The notes under the pieces are model-generated. The model had not been told where the DNA came from and searched no databases. It worked only from the letters and a program-made list of their open reading frames with translations. This document shows, piece after piece, positions 17,068 through 26,885 of a DNA stretch of 64,000 nucleotides (position 1 is the stretch's first letter; each line of letters begins with the position of its first letter). Both the position numbers and the translations under genes were made by a program. The DNA is from Kiloniella laminariae DSM 19542 (GTDB taxonomy: Bacteria > Pseudomonadota > Alphaproteobacteria > Kiloniellales > Kiloniellaceae), in NCBI RefSeq assembly GCF_000374005.1, contig NZ_KB893171.1:1-64000 (forward strand), given 5' to 3'.

Positions 17068-18893
17068 TTAATAACCTCAAGAAAGAGGCTTGCATAACGC
17101 TCAAGTTTGCGTTTTCCGACCCCGGCGATCTCAGCCATATCTTCCATGTCCTGGGGGCGGGCCATAACCATTTCAAGCAGGGTCTTGTCGTTGAAAATAA
17201 CATAAGGGGGGACACCCTGATCCTTTGCCAGTTCCAGGCGGCGTGCACGTAGCGACTGAAACAGTGCTTCATCAGCGGGGTTATCAATGGTGGTGGCAGG
17301 TCCGAAGGATTTTTTATAATGTTCCCTGAGGCTTGCCCGGGTTTTCTTTTGCGGATCCCGGCGCAGCTGAACTGTTTGTTCGCCCCGAAGTACCGGGCGG
17401 CAATGAGGGCCAAGCAGGAAAGATCCATGACCTTCCATGTCGACCTTGAGCAGCCCCAGGGCTACCAACTGGCGAAAGATCGATCGCCATTCCTGTTTGC
17501 TATAATCTACGCCAATACCAAAAGTGCTGAGTTTGTCGTGCCCCAGCTTCTCGATCCGCTCGGTTTTGGCCCCCAGCAGGACATCAATCACATGGGCTGA
17601 ACCAAAGACCTGACCTGTCCGGTAAACTGAAGAGAGTGCCTTTTGTGCAGCTTCAGTACCGTCAAAACTCTCCACCGGATCAAGACAGGTATCACAGTTA
17701 CCGCAGGGCCCGTCAGGAGTATCACCAAAATATTCCAGTAGTACCTGACGTCGGCAGCGGGTCGTTTCGCAAAACCCGAGCAAGGCTTCAAGCTTGCGAT
17801 TTTCAATCCGTTTTTGTGCTTCAGGAGCATCGGACTGGGCGGCCATCTGATAGAGCCGCGCCACATCGTTCATGCTGTAGATCATCCAGGCTTCTGCGGG
17901 CAGACCATCCCGTCCGCCACGTCCGGTTTCCTGATAATAGGCTTCAAGGCTTTTGGGCAGATCCAGATGGATGACAAAGCGTACGTCCGGTTTGTCTATG
18001 CCCATGCCAAAGGCGACAGTTGCAACCATAATGACCGCATCATCCTTGAGAAAGCGGTCCTGATTACCTGCCCGGATATCCTTGTGCAGCCCGGCATGGT
18101 AAGGCAGGGCGTTGAAACCTTTGCTGCAGAGGGTCTCGGCAATTTCCTCAACCTTGTTTCGCGACATGCAATAGACAATACCGGATTGTCCGGCATGTTC
18201 GCGTTCCAGAAGGTCCGTGAGCTGTTTTTTGGGGGCTGCCTTTAGACCAACCCGGTAACGGATGTTGGGGCGGTCAAAACCGGCGACAAAGGCACGGGCG
18301 TCACTTAAGCCGAGGCGTTGGGAAATGTCCTGTCGGGTTGGCCCATCAGCTGTGGCCGTCAAGGCAATGCGAGGAACCCAGGGGAAGCGCTGTTTTAAAA
18401 GGTTGAGTTGCAGATACTCAGGCCTGAAATCGTGGCCCCACTGTGAAACACAATGGGCCTCATCAATGGCAAAGAGCGAGAGTTCACATTGCTCAAGCAG
18501 ATTCAGAAAACCCTCGGTCAACAGCTTTTCCGGGGCAACGTAAACAATGTCCAGCTCCCCCGAACGCATCGTCCGTTCAGTGGCGAGAATATCCGGATAG
18601 GATTGGGAAGAGTTTAGAGCAGCGGCCTTGACCCCCAGCTGTTGCAGAGCGGTTACCTGATCCTGCATCAGGGCAATCAGAGGAGAGACGACAACAGCAA
18701 CCCCTGATCGGCAAAGAGCGGGGATTTGATAACAAAGTGACTTCCCGCCACCGGTTGGCATAAGAACAAGGGCATCCCCACCGTCAATTACATGACAGAT
18801 GATTTCTTCCTGATCACCACGAAAGCTGTCATAGCCAAAAACCCGGCGCAGCGTTTCCCGATGAGGTGGTAGGGGAGTGGTAAGGGCATCCAT
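17052..18893 (-). CDS. recQ: ATP-dependent DNA helicase RecQ
   Basis: A 3'-5' DNA helicase acting in recombination and replication-fork repair. Motif I is LMPTGGGKS, motif II FAIDEAHC, and later QETGRGGRDG. A zinc-binding region has CRRQVLLEYFGD and CGNCDTC. A winged-helix RQC segment follows and an HRDC domain closes the protein (YVIFNDKTLLEM, IAGVGKRKLERYASLFLEVI). About 613 residues, which is normal. The ATG at 18893 is taken as the start; a TTG at 18911 adds six residues. The final codons lie inside the terminator palindrome. Confidence 0.95.
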   Translation of the reverse strand: MDALTTPLPPHRETLRRVFGYDSFRGDQEEIICHVIDGGDALVLMPTGGGKSLCYQIPALCRSGVAVVVSPLIALMQDQVTALQQLGVKAAALNSSQSYPDILATERTMRSGELDIVYVAPEKLLTEGFLNLLEQCELSLFAIDEAHCVSQWGHDFRPEYLQLNLLKQRFPWVPRIALTATADGPTRQDISQRLGLSDARAFVAGFDRPNIRYRVGLKAAPKKQLTDLLEREHAGQSGIVYCMSRNKVEEIAETLCSKGFNALPYHAGLHKDIRAGNQDRFLKDDAVIMVATVAFGMGIDKPDVRFVIHLDLPKSLEAYYQETGRGGRDGLPAEAWMIYSMNDVARLYQMAAQSDAPEAQKRIENRKLEALLGFCETTRCRRQVLLEYFGDTPDGPCGNCDTCLDPVESFDGTEAAQKALSSVYRTGQVFGSAHVIDVLLGAKTERIEKLGHDKLSTFGIGVDYSKQEWRSIFRQLVALGLLKVDMEGHGSFLLGPHCRPVLRGEQTVQLRRDPQKKTRASLREHYKKSFGPATTIDNPADEALFQSLRARRLELAKDQGVPPYVIFNDKTLLEMVMARPQDMEDMAEIAGVGKRKLERYASLFLEVINENRV

Positions 18894-19063
18894 ATCTAGG
18901 CTTATAGACAAGTCTGCCGTAGTCGGTCAAAAGGCTTTGTTAAGAGAAATGCGCTATTGTGTGAAAATTGAAGAGGCGTTTTTAAAAGTTTGTTTTATTG
19001 CTTTTCTGGTTTGTGATTAGCAGTTAGCGTTTACAGAAGATTAGATCGACGGGACAGAGTAAG

Positions 19064-19468
19064 TTGAGTCAGAAGCCTCTTACAGAAGCAGAACTCAATG
19101 CCTTGTACAGAGAAGGTGTTGAGGCCGATCTTGATAGTCTGGGAGCGATACTCTCGCGCATCAAGGAAACAGAGGGTGACAGCGCGGCCGAGGCGTTCGA
19201 TGAAGCGCGCGGAACACTTCATAATGTAAAGGGGCAGGGAACAAGTTTTGGTTTCCCGCTGATGACCCAGATTGGTGAGAGTTTCCATGCCCTGGTAAAA
19301 TTTCAGGCGACACAGCCAGGGGTTAATCCTGATGTGGTTCAACTTTATGAAGCGCATCTGACAGCGATGAAAACGATTATAGCGAATGATATCCGGGGGG
19401 ATGGTCCGGATTTGCTGCAAAAGGTTGCGGCTTCACTTGAGGAAAAAGTGAAACATACGATCTTCTGA
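19064..19468 (+). CDS. Small Hpt-like phosphotransfer protein
   Basis: A 134-residue helical protein with a central helix ARGTLHNVKGQGTSFGFPLM that resembles the histidine-phosphotransfer motif (H-x-x-K-G). His53 would be the phosphorylated residue. Such proteins pass phosphate between a hybrid kinase and a response regulator, or serve another regulatory role. No kinase or regulator is adjacent, so its partners are unknown. The start is TTG at 19064, with GAG about six bases upstream; it is divergent from recQ. A terminator follows. Confidence 0.7.
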   Translation: MSQKPLTEAELNALYREGVEADLDSLGAILSRIKETEGDSAAEAFDEARGTLHNVKGQGTSFGFPLMTQIGESFHALVKFQATQPGVNPDVVQLYEAHLTAMKTIIANDIRGDGPDLLQKVAASLEEKVKHTIF

Positions 19469-19500
19469 TACAGCTGAAGACCCCTTCATTGAGAGCATAA

Positions 19501-19530
19501 AAAAACCCGACTGATAACAGCCGGGTTTTT
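19501..19530 (+). terminator. Terminator after the Hpt-like gene
   Basis: AAAAACCCG (19501-19509) pairs with CGGGTTTTT (19522-19530), and CTG/CAG extends the stem around ATAA. It lies in the gap between two convergent genes and may serve both. Confidence 0.85.
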
Positions 19531-19549
19531 CTTGTACCCACTCTCTAAA

Positions 19550-20266
19550 TCATTCGCGGTTGCCAAGAAGGCGCAGCAGCATGAGGAAGAGGTTGATGAA
19601 ATCCAGATAGAGGGTCAGCGCCCCCATAATGGATTTTTTCTGTGCGACTTCCGAGCTGTCACTTTCCAGATACATCAGCTTGATTTTCTGGGTGTCGTAG
19701 GCGGTCAGCCCAGCAAAGATCAACACGCCAGCCACAGAAATTACAAACTCAAGGCCAGAAGAAGCCATGAATATGTTAACGATGCTGGCAATAATCAGAC
19801 CAAACAAGCCAACGATCAGGAAGGCCCCCATCGCGGAAAGATCTTTTTTGGTGGTGTAGCCAATCAGGCTGAGACCAGCAAAGGAAGCGGCGGTGATGAA
19901 AAAGACTCTGGCGACTGATTCGCCCGTGTAGGCGATGAAGACAGTTGAGAGTGATATTCCCATCAGAACAGCAAAAACCCAGAACAGCATCTGGGCAGTT
20001 GAGGCCTGAAGTGCATGGATACGGGCGCTGAGAAAAAATACCATGCCCAAGGGAGCCAGCATTACCACCCACTGCAGAGGTGTACCGAAGATGGCCATGA
20101 GAAGTTCGGGGCTCTGTGATACACCAAAGGCAACAAACCCGGTAATCCCGAGGGCAATGGCCATATAGTTGTAGACACCGAGCATATAGGCGCGCAGGCC
20201 TTCATCAATATCCGCTGCTGAAGCCTGGCCATAACCTACACTACGATGTGCGGGACGGTCAATCAT
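19550..20266 (-). CDS. Bax inhibitor-1/YccA-family membrane protein
   Basis: A 238-residue inner membrane protein with about seven hydrophobic segments. Family features are LRAYMLGVYNYMAIAL near the start, GYTTKKDLS, GLTAYDTQKIK and a C-terminal ALTLYLDFINLFLMLLRLLG. Family members act as calcium-leak channels or modulators of membrane proteases; the bacterial role is not settled. Length is normal. It stands alone, converging with the Hpt-like gene. Confidence 0.92.
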   Translation of the reverse strand: MIDRPAHRSVGYGQASAADIDEGLRAYMLGVYNYMAIALGITGFVAFGVSQSPELLMAIFGTPLQWVVMLAPLGMVFFLSARIHALQASTAQMLFWVFAVLMGISLSTVFIAYTGESVARVFFITAASFAGLSLIGYTTKKDLSAMGAFLIVGLFGLIIASIVNIFMASSGLEFVISVAGVLIFAGLTAYDTQKIKLMYLESDSSEVAQKKSIMGALTLYLDFINLFLMLLRLLGNRE

Positions 20267-20378
20267 GAGAAACCTCGTTTCAAAAACCTGTTAAACTGCC
20301 CTTAATATTGGACGTCTTGCGAAAAGAATCAATAACAAAGCAATGATTTTTTTATCAAACGTCTGACTGGGGCATAAT

Positions 20379-22913
20379 TTACTGGTTTCGCAAAAGTGAT
20401 GCGGGACGCTGGCGCAGGGCGCTCCAGGTGCCAACGTAACCACAGAGCAAGGTTGCGCCGAGGGCAAGCAGAGGTGTCAGGATCATCACTTCACCGAGCA
20501 AGGCGAACTCCAGTCGCAGGATATAGACTGTAATCGCCCAGGAGGCGATGGAGCCGATGACAACAGCAACCGACGCCGAGATGATGCCCAGTAGTCCGAA
20601 TTCGAGGAAAAAAGTCAGGGTAAGTGCCCGCCTGCTCGCCCCCAGAACCTTCAGCACGACAGCATCATAGACCCGGCGCTGGTGACCTGCTGCAACAGCC
20701 CCACCAAGAACCAGGGTGCCGGCGAGAAGGGCAACGGTGGCGATGACACTCAATGCCAGAGCAACATGGCCCAGCAGTTCGGTTGCGGCCTGCAAGGCTT
20801 CTTTGACCCGGATGGAAGAGACATTGGCAAAGCGGTCCGTGACGGCAATCTCAAGTGCGTCTTCTATCTCGGGCGCAGCCTTCACGGTGGCTATATGAGT
20901 TTGGGGCGCGCGGGAGATCAGACCAGGAGAGAAGACCATTACAAAGTTGATTTCTAGGCCGCCCCAGTCAATTTTGCGCAGATTGGCGATTTCCACCTCG
21001 ACCGGGCGTCCCAGAAGGTTGATGGTCAGGCTGTCCCCGAGAGAAAGGTTGAGGCCTTTGGCAACCTGTTCATCGAGGGATACAAGCGGCTTGCCATTAT
21101 AGTCTTCTGGCCACCAGTCTCCGGCGACAATCTTTGTGTTTTCGGGCATTTTTGCTGACCAGGTCAGGCCCCGGTCACTGCGGAAAACCCATTTGATTTC
21201 GCTCGGTATTTCGAGCTGGTCGGGAGAGACCCCCTTAACGGCTGTAATTCGCCCCCGCATCATCGGGACACGGCGCAGTTCGCTGATACCATCCGTTGCC
21301 AGTACCAGCGTTTCGAAGTCCTCGACCTGCTCCGGCTGGATATCAATAAAATAAAATCCGGGAGCTTCTTCGGGCAGGCTCTGGGTGACTGCCCGGCTGA
21401 CATTCCCCTCGAGCAGGGCAACAATGACCAGCACGGTCAACCCCAGACCCATGGAGAGGATCACACTTGAGGTGGGGGCGCCCGGGCGATGCAGATTGGC
21501 AATGGCAGTCCGCAGGGCGGGGTGGCTCGCGCGGGGCAAAACACGGGTCAGTCTGGTGACTGTCCAGCCGACAAAGTGATAGATCGTAAAGGTGGCAATG
21601 GCGCCGGTAATGAAAAATCCGGCAATTTTGGGATTGCTGGAAAAGGCGACAGCGGTCAGAGCAAGCAGGATAGAGCTAAGGGTCAAGAGGACAAGCGCCC
21701 GGGGAGTAGGACTTCCGGTGATCGGTGAAGTCAGATCCCGGAACAGACGGGCAGGTGACGTTTTCCCAGCGCGGGAAAGGGACCAAAGTGAAAAGGTCAG
21801 GGCTGTCAAAAAACCGAAAGTCGCCGCGAGAAAAAGGGGTTTGGGGTAGAGGTCTGCTGCGATTTCCCAGCCAAGAATATCTCCGGCAAAAGAAGCGGCA
21901 AAATAAGGGGCAGCAGCCCCGGCAAGCAAACCTGCCAGAGTTCCTGCAAGGGTAAGAAAAAGGATCTGTGCGAGGTAAATCTGGAAAATCAGGCTTGATG
22001 ATGCGCCGAGGCATTTGAGCGTGGCGATGACAGGGACCTTGCCATCCATAAAGCTTTTTACGGCATTGGCGACCCCAACGCCGCCTACCAGCAGCGTGGC
22101 GAGGCCGATAAGGGTCAGGTACATGCCCAGAATATCAATGAATTGACTGATTCTTGGCGCCGCTTTTTCCGAACTTCTGACCCGCCAACCGGCATCGGGG
22201 AAGCTGTCATCTAGCTGGTTTTGAAAGAGTTCAAGATCTGTGGCTAATGGCAGGGCCAGACGGTAGTCATAGCGAACCATGCTGCCCGGCTGTATCAGCC
22301 CGGTGCTTTCCAGACTGTCACCGGAAACCATGACTGTCGGGCCATAGGTAAAGGCGCGGGTTGAAAGATCTGGTTCCTTGATCAGGGAGCCACGAACTGT
22401 ATAACGGGTATCGCCTACGACAATGGCATCGCCGACTTTCAAATCCAGCTTTCGCAAAAGATTCGGGGCCACAACAGCACCCCACTGACCGTTTGTCTGT
22501 GCCAGGGCATTCTGTAGGGAAGCTGCTGGTTCCAGTATGATGTCCCCGTAAAGCGGATAGACGTTATCAACGGCACGAAGCTCGATAAGGGTGCGCTTGC
22601 CAGCGGTTTGGTCCTGCCGTCCCATGGCCCGCATCTCCCGTACCAGAGAGACGGTTCCCCTGTCGGAAAGCCAGTTCATCTGTTCGGGGGTGGCTTGCTG
22701 ATGTACCAGATTAAGCGCGATATCGCCCCCCAGCAGGTTGCGGCCATCATTGCGCAACCCCTGTTCTATCGAGGCAGAAATAGAGCCGACAGCAGCGATG
22801 GCACTGACACCGAGAAAAAGGCAGCCGAGGAAAATTCTGAAACCTTTGATCCCCCCGCGTAACTCACGCAGGGCAAAGGTCAGGGCAAGGGAAAGGGGAA
22901 AAGAACGGGACAT
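20379..22913 (-). CDS. FtsX-like ABC transporter permease (YbbP family)
   Basis: An 844-residue permease with two FtsX domains: one about residues 265-390 and one at the C-terminus (about 715-840), separated by a large extracytoplasmic region and several further membrane helices. The N-terminus (ALTFALRELRGGIKGFRIFLGCL) is typical of YbbP. Its ATG overlaps the stop of the ATPase gene (TGATG), so the two are coupled. In E. coli ybbA-ybbP lie divergent from tesA, and the same arrangement is seen here. The substrate is unknown, possibly lipid or lipoprotein related. Confidence 0.9.
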   Translation of the reverse strand: MSRSFPLSLALTFALRELRGGIKGFRIFLGCLFLGVSAIAAVGSISASIEQGLRNDGRNLLGGDIALNLVHQQATPEQMNWLSDRGTVSLVREMRAMGRQDQTAGKRTLIELRAVDNVYPLYGDIILEPAASLQNALAQTNGQWGAVVAPNLLRKLDLKVGDAIVVGDTRYTVRGSLIKEPDLSTRAFTYGPTVMVSGDSLESTGLIQPGSMVRYDYRLALPLATDLELFQNQLDDSFPDAGWRVRSSEKAAPRISQFIDILGMYLTLIGLATLLVGGVGVANAVKSFMDGKVPVIATLKCLGASSSLIFQIYLAQILFLTLAGTLAGLLAGAAAPYFAASFAGDILGWEIAADLYPKPLFLAATFGFLTALTFSLWSLSRAGKTSPARLFRDLTSPITGSPTPRALVLLTLSSILLALTAVAFSSNPKIAGFFITGAIATFTIYHFVGWTVTRLTRVLPRASHPALRTAIANLHRPGAPTSSVILSMGLGLTVLVIVALLEGNVSRAVTQSLPEEAPGFYFIDIQPEQVEDFETLVLATDGISELRRVPMMRGRITAVKGVSPDQLEIPSEIKWVFRSDRGLTWSAKMPENTKIVAGDWWPEDYNGKPLVSLDEQVAKGLNLSLGDSLTINLLGRPVEVEIANLRKIDWGGLEINFVMVFSPGLISRAPQTHIATVKAAPEIEDALEIAVTDRFANVSSIRVKEALQAATELLGHVALALSVIATVALLAGTLVLGGAVAAGHQRRVYDAVVLKVLGASRRALTLTFFLEFGLLGIISASVAVVIGSIASWAITVYILRLEFALLGEVMILTPLLALGATLLCGYVGTWSALRQRPASLLRNQ

Positions 22914-23683
22914 CAGGAGCGACCTTTTGCGGTTGCTGAAACGGCCCTCGGACTCGCTTTAGATACCGGGGAAGGATTTTCCAGCTTCTGTGCACGGGAG
23001 TTTTGCTCGCTCAAGAGGCCATCTTTCAAAACAACAGTTCGATTGCAGCGTTCGGCCAGTTTGGGATCGTGGGTGATCAGGACCAGGGTGGTGCCATGAT
23101 CTTTTTGCAGGCTGAACAGCAGGTCGATAATAATATCACCGGTGGCACTGTCGAGGTTCCCGGTCGGTTCGTCGGCAAGCAGGAGCTTGGGTTCGGCGGC
23201 AAAGGCACGGGCGAGGGCAACACGCTGTTGTTCTCCACCGGAAAGTTGCCCGGGAAAGTGATCAAGACGGTGTCCCAGACCAACGGCTTCAAGCCGGGCA
23301 CGGGCACGGGCGAGGGCATCGGGTTTACGGGCAAATTCGAGAGATACAGCAACATTTTCCAGGGCGGTCATGGTGGGAATCAAATGGAAGTCCTGGAATA
23401 CGATACCAATGCCGTCGCGTCGAAAGCGCGCCAGGGCATCCTCATCCATGGCACCAAGATCCCTGCCGTCAATGATCACCTGTCCTGACGTTGCCGCCTC
23501 GAGCCCGGCCATCAGCATCATCATTGAGGATTTTCCTGCCCCCGAGGGACCGACAACAGAGACGGTATCCCCAGCGTTAATTTCCAGGTCTATGCCTTTG
23601 AGAATATCAACCGATCCGGCTTGCGATTTAAGGGTGAGATGAAGGTCGGAAAGAGAAACAAGCGCGGAAGAAGTATTGGGCAT
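22913..23683 (-). CDS. ABC transporter ATP-binding protein (YbbA family)
   Basis: The energising subunit for the downstream permease. Visible motifs from the ATG at 23683: Walker A GPSGAGKS (45-52), Q-loop FQDF, signature LSGGEQQ (147-153), Walker B LLLADEP, and the switch histidine in LITHDP. The family is LolD/MacB-like. A GTG/ATG upstream adds six residues. The C-terminal tail beyond residue 230 is low complexity and serine-rich. It overlaps the permease start by one base. Confidence 0.92.
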   Translation of the reverse strand: MPNTSSALVSLSDLHLTLKSQAGSVDILKGIDLEINAGDTVSVVGPSGAGKSSMMMLMAGLEAATSGQVIIDGRDLGAMDEDALARFRRDGIGIVFQDFHLIPTMTALENVAVSLEFARKPDALARARARLEAVGLGHRLDHFPGQLSGGEQQRVALARAFAAEPKLLLADEPTGNLDSATGDIIIDLLFSLQKDHGTTLVLITHDPKLAERCNRTVVLKDGLLSEQNSRAQKLENPSPVSKASPRAVSATAKGRS

Positions 23684-23854
23684 GGAGCAGTATCTTTCCA
23701 AAACAGTGCGATAAAACCTTTGATTGGAAGGCTATATGGGGACAGGGAAGGGGAAATTCAATTGCTTCAGACTTGTTCCGGCCTCTGACAAACCCTATTT
23801 CTCAGTGTAGAGTTTCGTTTACAGTTCTTTCATTACTGTTGGTTGATCCTATTG

Positions 23855-24523
23855 ATGATGCAAAAATTCTTCCGAATTTTCCCCCTGTTTTTCCTTCTGC
23901 CCTCAATTTTTCTGGCATCAATTCTGCTGACGGCAGGACCTCGTCCTGCAGAGGCGGATACACCTTTGAAATTGCTCGCTTACGGTGACAGTCTTACTCA
24001 TGGGTATGGGCTTGAGGCTGGGGATACCTTTCCTGAACGTCTCCAGGCGGCACTGGATGCAGCCGGGCACAGCATTGAAGTCATTAATGGTGGTAACTCA
24101 GGTGATACCTCTGCCTCTGGTCTGGCTCGACTGGACTGGGCTTTGATGGACGAACCTGACCTGGTGATTTTAGAACTCGGCGCCAATGACGGGTTGCGCG
24201 GTCTTGAACCGGCCGAAACCAAAAAAAACCTCAGGACTATCCTTACAGGATTGCAACAGTTTGGGGCCCGTGTGCTGTTAACAGGAATGCAGGCACCACG
24301 AAATCTTGGTTCTGAATATGTCGAGGAGTTTGATCGTATCTATCCGGATCTGGCCAGGGAAACAGGGGTGGAGCTCTATCCCTTTTTTCTGGAGGGCGTT
24401 GCTCTGGAGCGGGATCTCAATCAGAAAGACGGTATTCATCCAAACAGGGCTGGTGTCGACAAGATTGTTGAAGCTATTCTACCTTATATTGAAAGTATGA
24501 TCGCCGCAGAGAAAGGCAGTTGA
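23855..24523 (+). CDS. TesA-like arylesterase / SGNH hydrolase
   Basis: A 222-residue exported hydrolase. A signal peptide with hydrophobic core FPLFFLLPSIFLASILL and an AEA-type cleavage area comes first. The SGNH blocks follow: AYGDSLTHGYGL (block I, catalytic Ser), NGGNSGDTS (block II), LELGANDGLRG (block III) and KDGIHPNRAG (block V, Asp/His). E. coli TesA is a periplasmic acyl-CoA thioesterase/protease I/lysophospholipase. The ATG at 23855 is taken as start; TTG 23843 and ATG 23858 are alternatives. It is divergent from ybbAP and overlaps the FIST gene start. Confidence 0.92.
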   Translation: MMQKFFRIFPLFFLLPSIFLASILLTAGPRPAEADTPLKLLAYGDSLTHGYGLEAGDTFPERLQAALDAAGHSIEVINGGNSGDTSASGLARLDWALMDEPDLVILELGANDGLRGLEPAETKKNLRTILTGLQQFGARVLLTGMQAPRNLGSEYVEEFDRIYPDLARETGVELYPFFLEGVALERDLNQKDGIHPNRAGVDKIVEAILPYIESMIAAEKGS

Positions 24524-25695
24524 TGACGGTAACGCCCCCCCGGTTCAAAGCCGGTTTTTCCGAGACAGCCCAATGGTCCAGCGCCTGTAATGAAGTGCTT
24601 CTCGGCTTGGGGGATATACCTGCAGAAGCCAATCTGGGGTTCATTTATCTTTCCGATGATCATGCAGACGATTTTGGTAGTATCCTGACCTATCTCCGGG
24701 AAAAGACCGGAATTGAACATTGGTGCGGGACAGTTGGAATCGGCGTGGCGTCAATTGCGGGTGACAAGTTCGGGCGCGTTGATTCGCGCGAAATTTATGA
24801 CCAGTCTGCTCTTGTGGCTCTGATCGGGGCTTTTCCATCGGACAGCTTTCAGGTGTTTGAAGCCGGACAGATCGAGATGGACGAAGGGGTCCGTCTGGTT
24901 GTCACAGGTGAAGGAGTTGAAAAATGGCTTACAGAGAATAAGCCTTATCTGGGAGTTGTGCATGCTGACCCCCGGGATTACAGCTTGCCTCTTCAGCTTT
25001 CTTCTCTTGCTGCCGGGCTTGAGACCTATCTGGTTGGCGGCTTGACTTCCTCGCGAACCGAAATGTTACAGGTGGCGGATCATGTGGCCGAGAGTGCTGT
25101 CTCCGGGGTACTATTCAATGCGAATGCCCCTGCCATAACCGGCCTGACACAAGGCTGCAGCCCGATTGGGGAGCAGCGTGCGGTTACTGCTTCTGAGGGG
25201 CGCAAGATAATTTCAATCGATAACAGGCCAGCCCTGGAAGTCCTCAAGGAGGATATTGGCGAGCTGCTTTCCCGTGATCTGAGCCGGATCGGCGGTTATA
25301 TCTTTGTTGGCTTTCCGATTGAGGGAAATGATGCCGAAGACTACTTGGTACGGAACATACTGAGCATCGACACCGGGGATGGCTCTCTTGAAATTACAGA
25401 AGAAACACAGCCAGGCCAGCCGATTTTCTTTTGTCGTCGGGATAGTGAAACGGCGCGTAAAGATCTGAATCGGCTTCTGGATGATATGCGGGCGAGATTG
25501 CCAAGCTCGCCCAAGGCAGGATTGTATTTCTCCTGTCTGGGCCGGGGGCAGGCTTTATTTGGACCGAATTCGGAAGAACTCAATGTTATCCGTCAGGAAT
25601 TTGGGGACATGCCGCTTGTTGGTTTTTATGCCAATGGGGAAATTTCTCACGACCGTCTTTATGGTTATACCGGTGTGCTGACATTGTTTTATTGA
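24523..25695 (+). CDS. FIST-domain sensory protein
   Basis: A 390-residue soluble protein with a FIST_N domain (about residues 30-215; GIGVASIAG, LVGGLTSS) followed by a FIST_C domain (about 215-370; ending PLVGFYANGEISH, LYGYTGVLTLFY). FIST domains bind small ligands, perhaps amino acids, in signalling proteins. No output domain is attached. Its ATG overlaps the tesA-like stop (TGATG), which argues that the two are co-translated. The biological link between an esterase and a FIST sensor is not known to me. Confidence 0.87.
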   Translation: MTVTPPRFKAGFSETAQWSSACNEVLLGLGDIPAEANLGFIYLSDDHADDFGSILTYLREKTGIEHWCGTVGIGVASIAGDKFGRVDSREIYDQSALVALIGAFPSDSFQVFEAGQIEMDEGVRLVVTGEGVEKWLTENKPYLGVVHADPRDYSLPLQLSSLAAGLETYLVGGLTSSRTEMLQVADHVAESAVSGVLFNANAPAITGLTQGCSPIGEQRAVTASEGRKIISIDNRPALEVLKEDIGELLSRDLSRIGGYIFVGFPIEGNDAEDYLVRNILSIDTGDGSLEITEETQPGQPIFFCRRDSETARKDLNRLLDDMRARLPSSPKAGLYFSCLGRGQALFGPNSEELNVIRQEFGDMPLVGFYANGEISHDRLYGYTGVLTLFY

Positions 25696-25723
25696 TTTAC
25701 GGGATATCCGGGAAAGTTTGATC

Positions 25724-26764
25724 ATGGACTACAAAAAACTGGGTCGGACAGATCTGAAAGTAAGCGCCCTGTGTCTGGGAACCATGACCTGGGGAGAGCA
25801 AAACAGCCAAGCTGAAGCCTTTGAGCAGATGGATTATGCTGTGGATCAGGGAATCAATTTCTTTGATACGGCTGAAATTTACGCTGTGCCGCCCAAAGCA
25901 GAAACCTATGGTGCCACGGAAAAAATCATTGGTAACTGGTTCGCGGAAAGAAAAAACCGGGACCAGATTGTGCTGGCCTCCAAGGTTGCCGGTCCCAGTC
26001 CCGCCCAGACCTACATCCGGGGTGAAATCGCACGTTTTAATCGCAAACATATTACTGCTGCGCTTGAAAATTCCCTGAAGCGCTTGAAAACGGACTATAT
26101 CGATCTTTACCAACTGCATTGGCCAGACCGGAATGTGAATATCTTTGGCCAGCTCGGTTTTGACCATCGGAATGAGGAAGTGATCACACAGCCGGAAGAA
26201 ACCCTGGGTATTCTGGACGATCTGGTCAAAGCCGGAAAAATCCGGGAGGTCGGGATTTCGAATGAAACACCCTGGGGGGCGATGGAGTTTTTGAAGCTGG
26301 CGGGGGAGGGTAAAGGCCCTCGTATGGTTTCAATCCAGAATCCCTACAGTTTTCTCAATCGCAGTTTCGAAGTGGGTATGGCGGAAATCGCCATTCGCGA
26401 GGATCTCGGGCTTTTGGCCTATGCGCCGCTTGCAGCAGGCGTTTTGACCGGAAAATATCTTGGTGGCGCCCGCCCCGAAGGTGCCAGAATTTCCCTCTTT
26501 CCGGATAATAAACGCTATATGGGGGAGCGCGCTGAAGCAGCCGTTCAGGAGTATGTTTCTCTGGCTGAAAAATATCATCTTGATCCGGCGCAGATGGCAC
26601 TTGCCTACGTCCGGACCCGTCCCTTTGTTACGGCACCTATTATCGGAGCCACAAAGATGGCGCAATTAAAGACGAATATTGCATCAGCAGAGATCACACT
26701 ATCAGAAGAGGTTCTTTCTGAAATAGATACACTTGGACGCAGGCATACGATTCCCTGCCCCTAG
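25724..26764 (+). CDS. Aldo/keto reductase (Tas-like)
   Basis: A 346-residue NADPH-dependent TIM-barrel oxidoreductase. The catalytic tetrad is visible: Asp in FFDTAEIY, Tyr nearby, Lys in VLASKVAG, and His in YQLHWPDR. The long internal loop after HWPDR is typical of the Tas subgroup, and IIGATKMAQLKTNI near the C-terminus binds the cofactor phosphate. The physiological substrate is unknown. The start is ATG 25724, 28 bases after the FIST stop, so it may belong to the same transcript. Confidence 0.92.
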   Translation: MDYKKLGRTDLKVSALCLGTMTWGEQNSQAEAFEQMDYAVDQGINFFDTAEIYAVPPKAETYGATEKIIGNWFAERKNRDQIVLASKVAGPSPAQTYIRGEIARFNRKHITAALENSLKRLKTDYIDLYQLHWPDRNVNIFGQLGFDHRNEEVITQPEETLGILDDLVKAGKIREVGISNETPWGAMEFLKLAGEGKGPRMVSIQNPYSFLNRSFEVGMAEIAIREDLGLLAYAPLAAGVLTGKYLGGARPEGARISLFPDNKRYMGERAEAAVQEYVSLAEKYHLDPAQMALAYVRTRPFVTAPIIGATKMAQLKTNIASAEITLSEEVLSEIDTLGRRHTIPCP

Positions 26765-26885
26765 CGATGTGCGAGTTTTGCAGAGTGGAAATTATCTTGC
26801 CAGTGAGCCCCATATTTGCGGACTATGGTGAGAGGCTCTTGTTCAGGTTTGAGTCTGGGGTGGTTTGTTAACAGGAGGCATCCTT

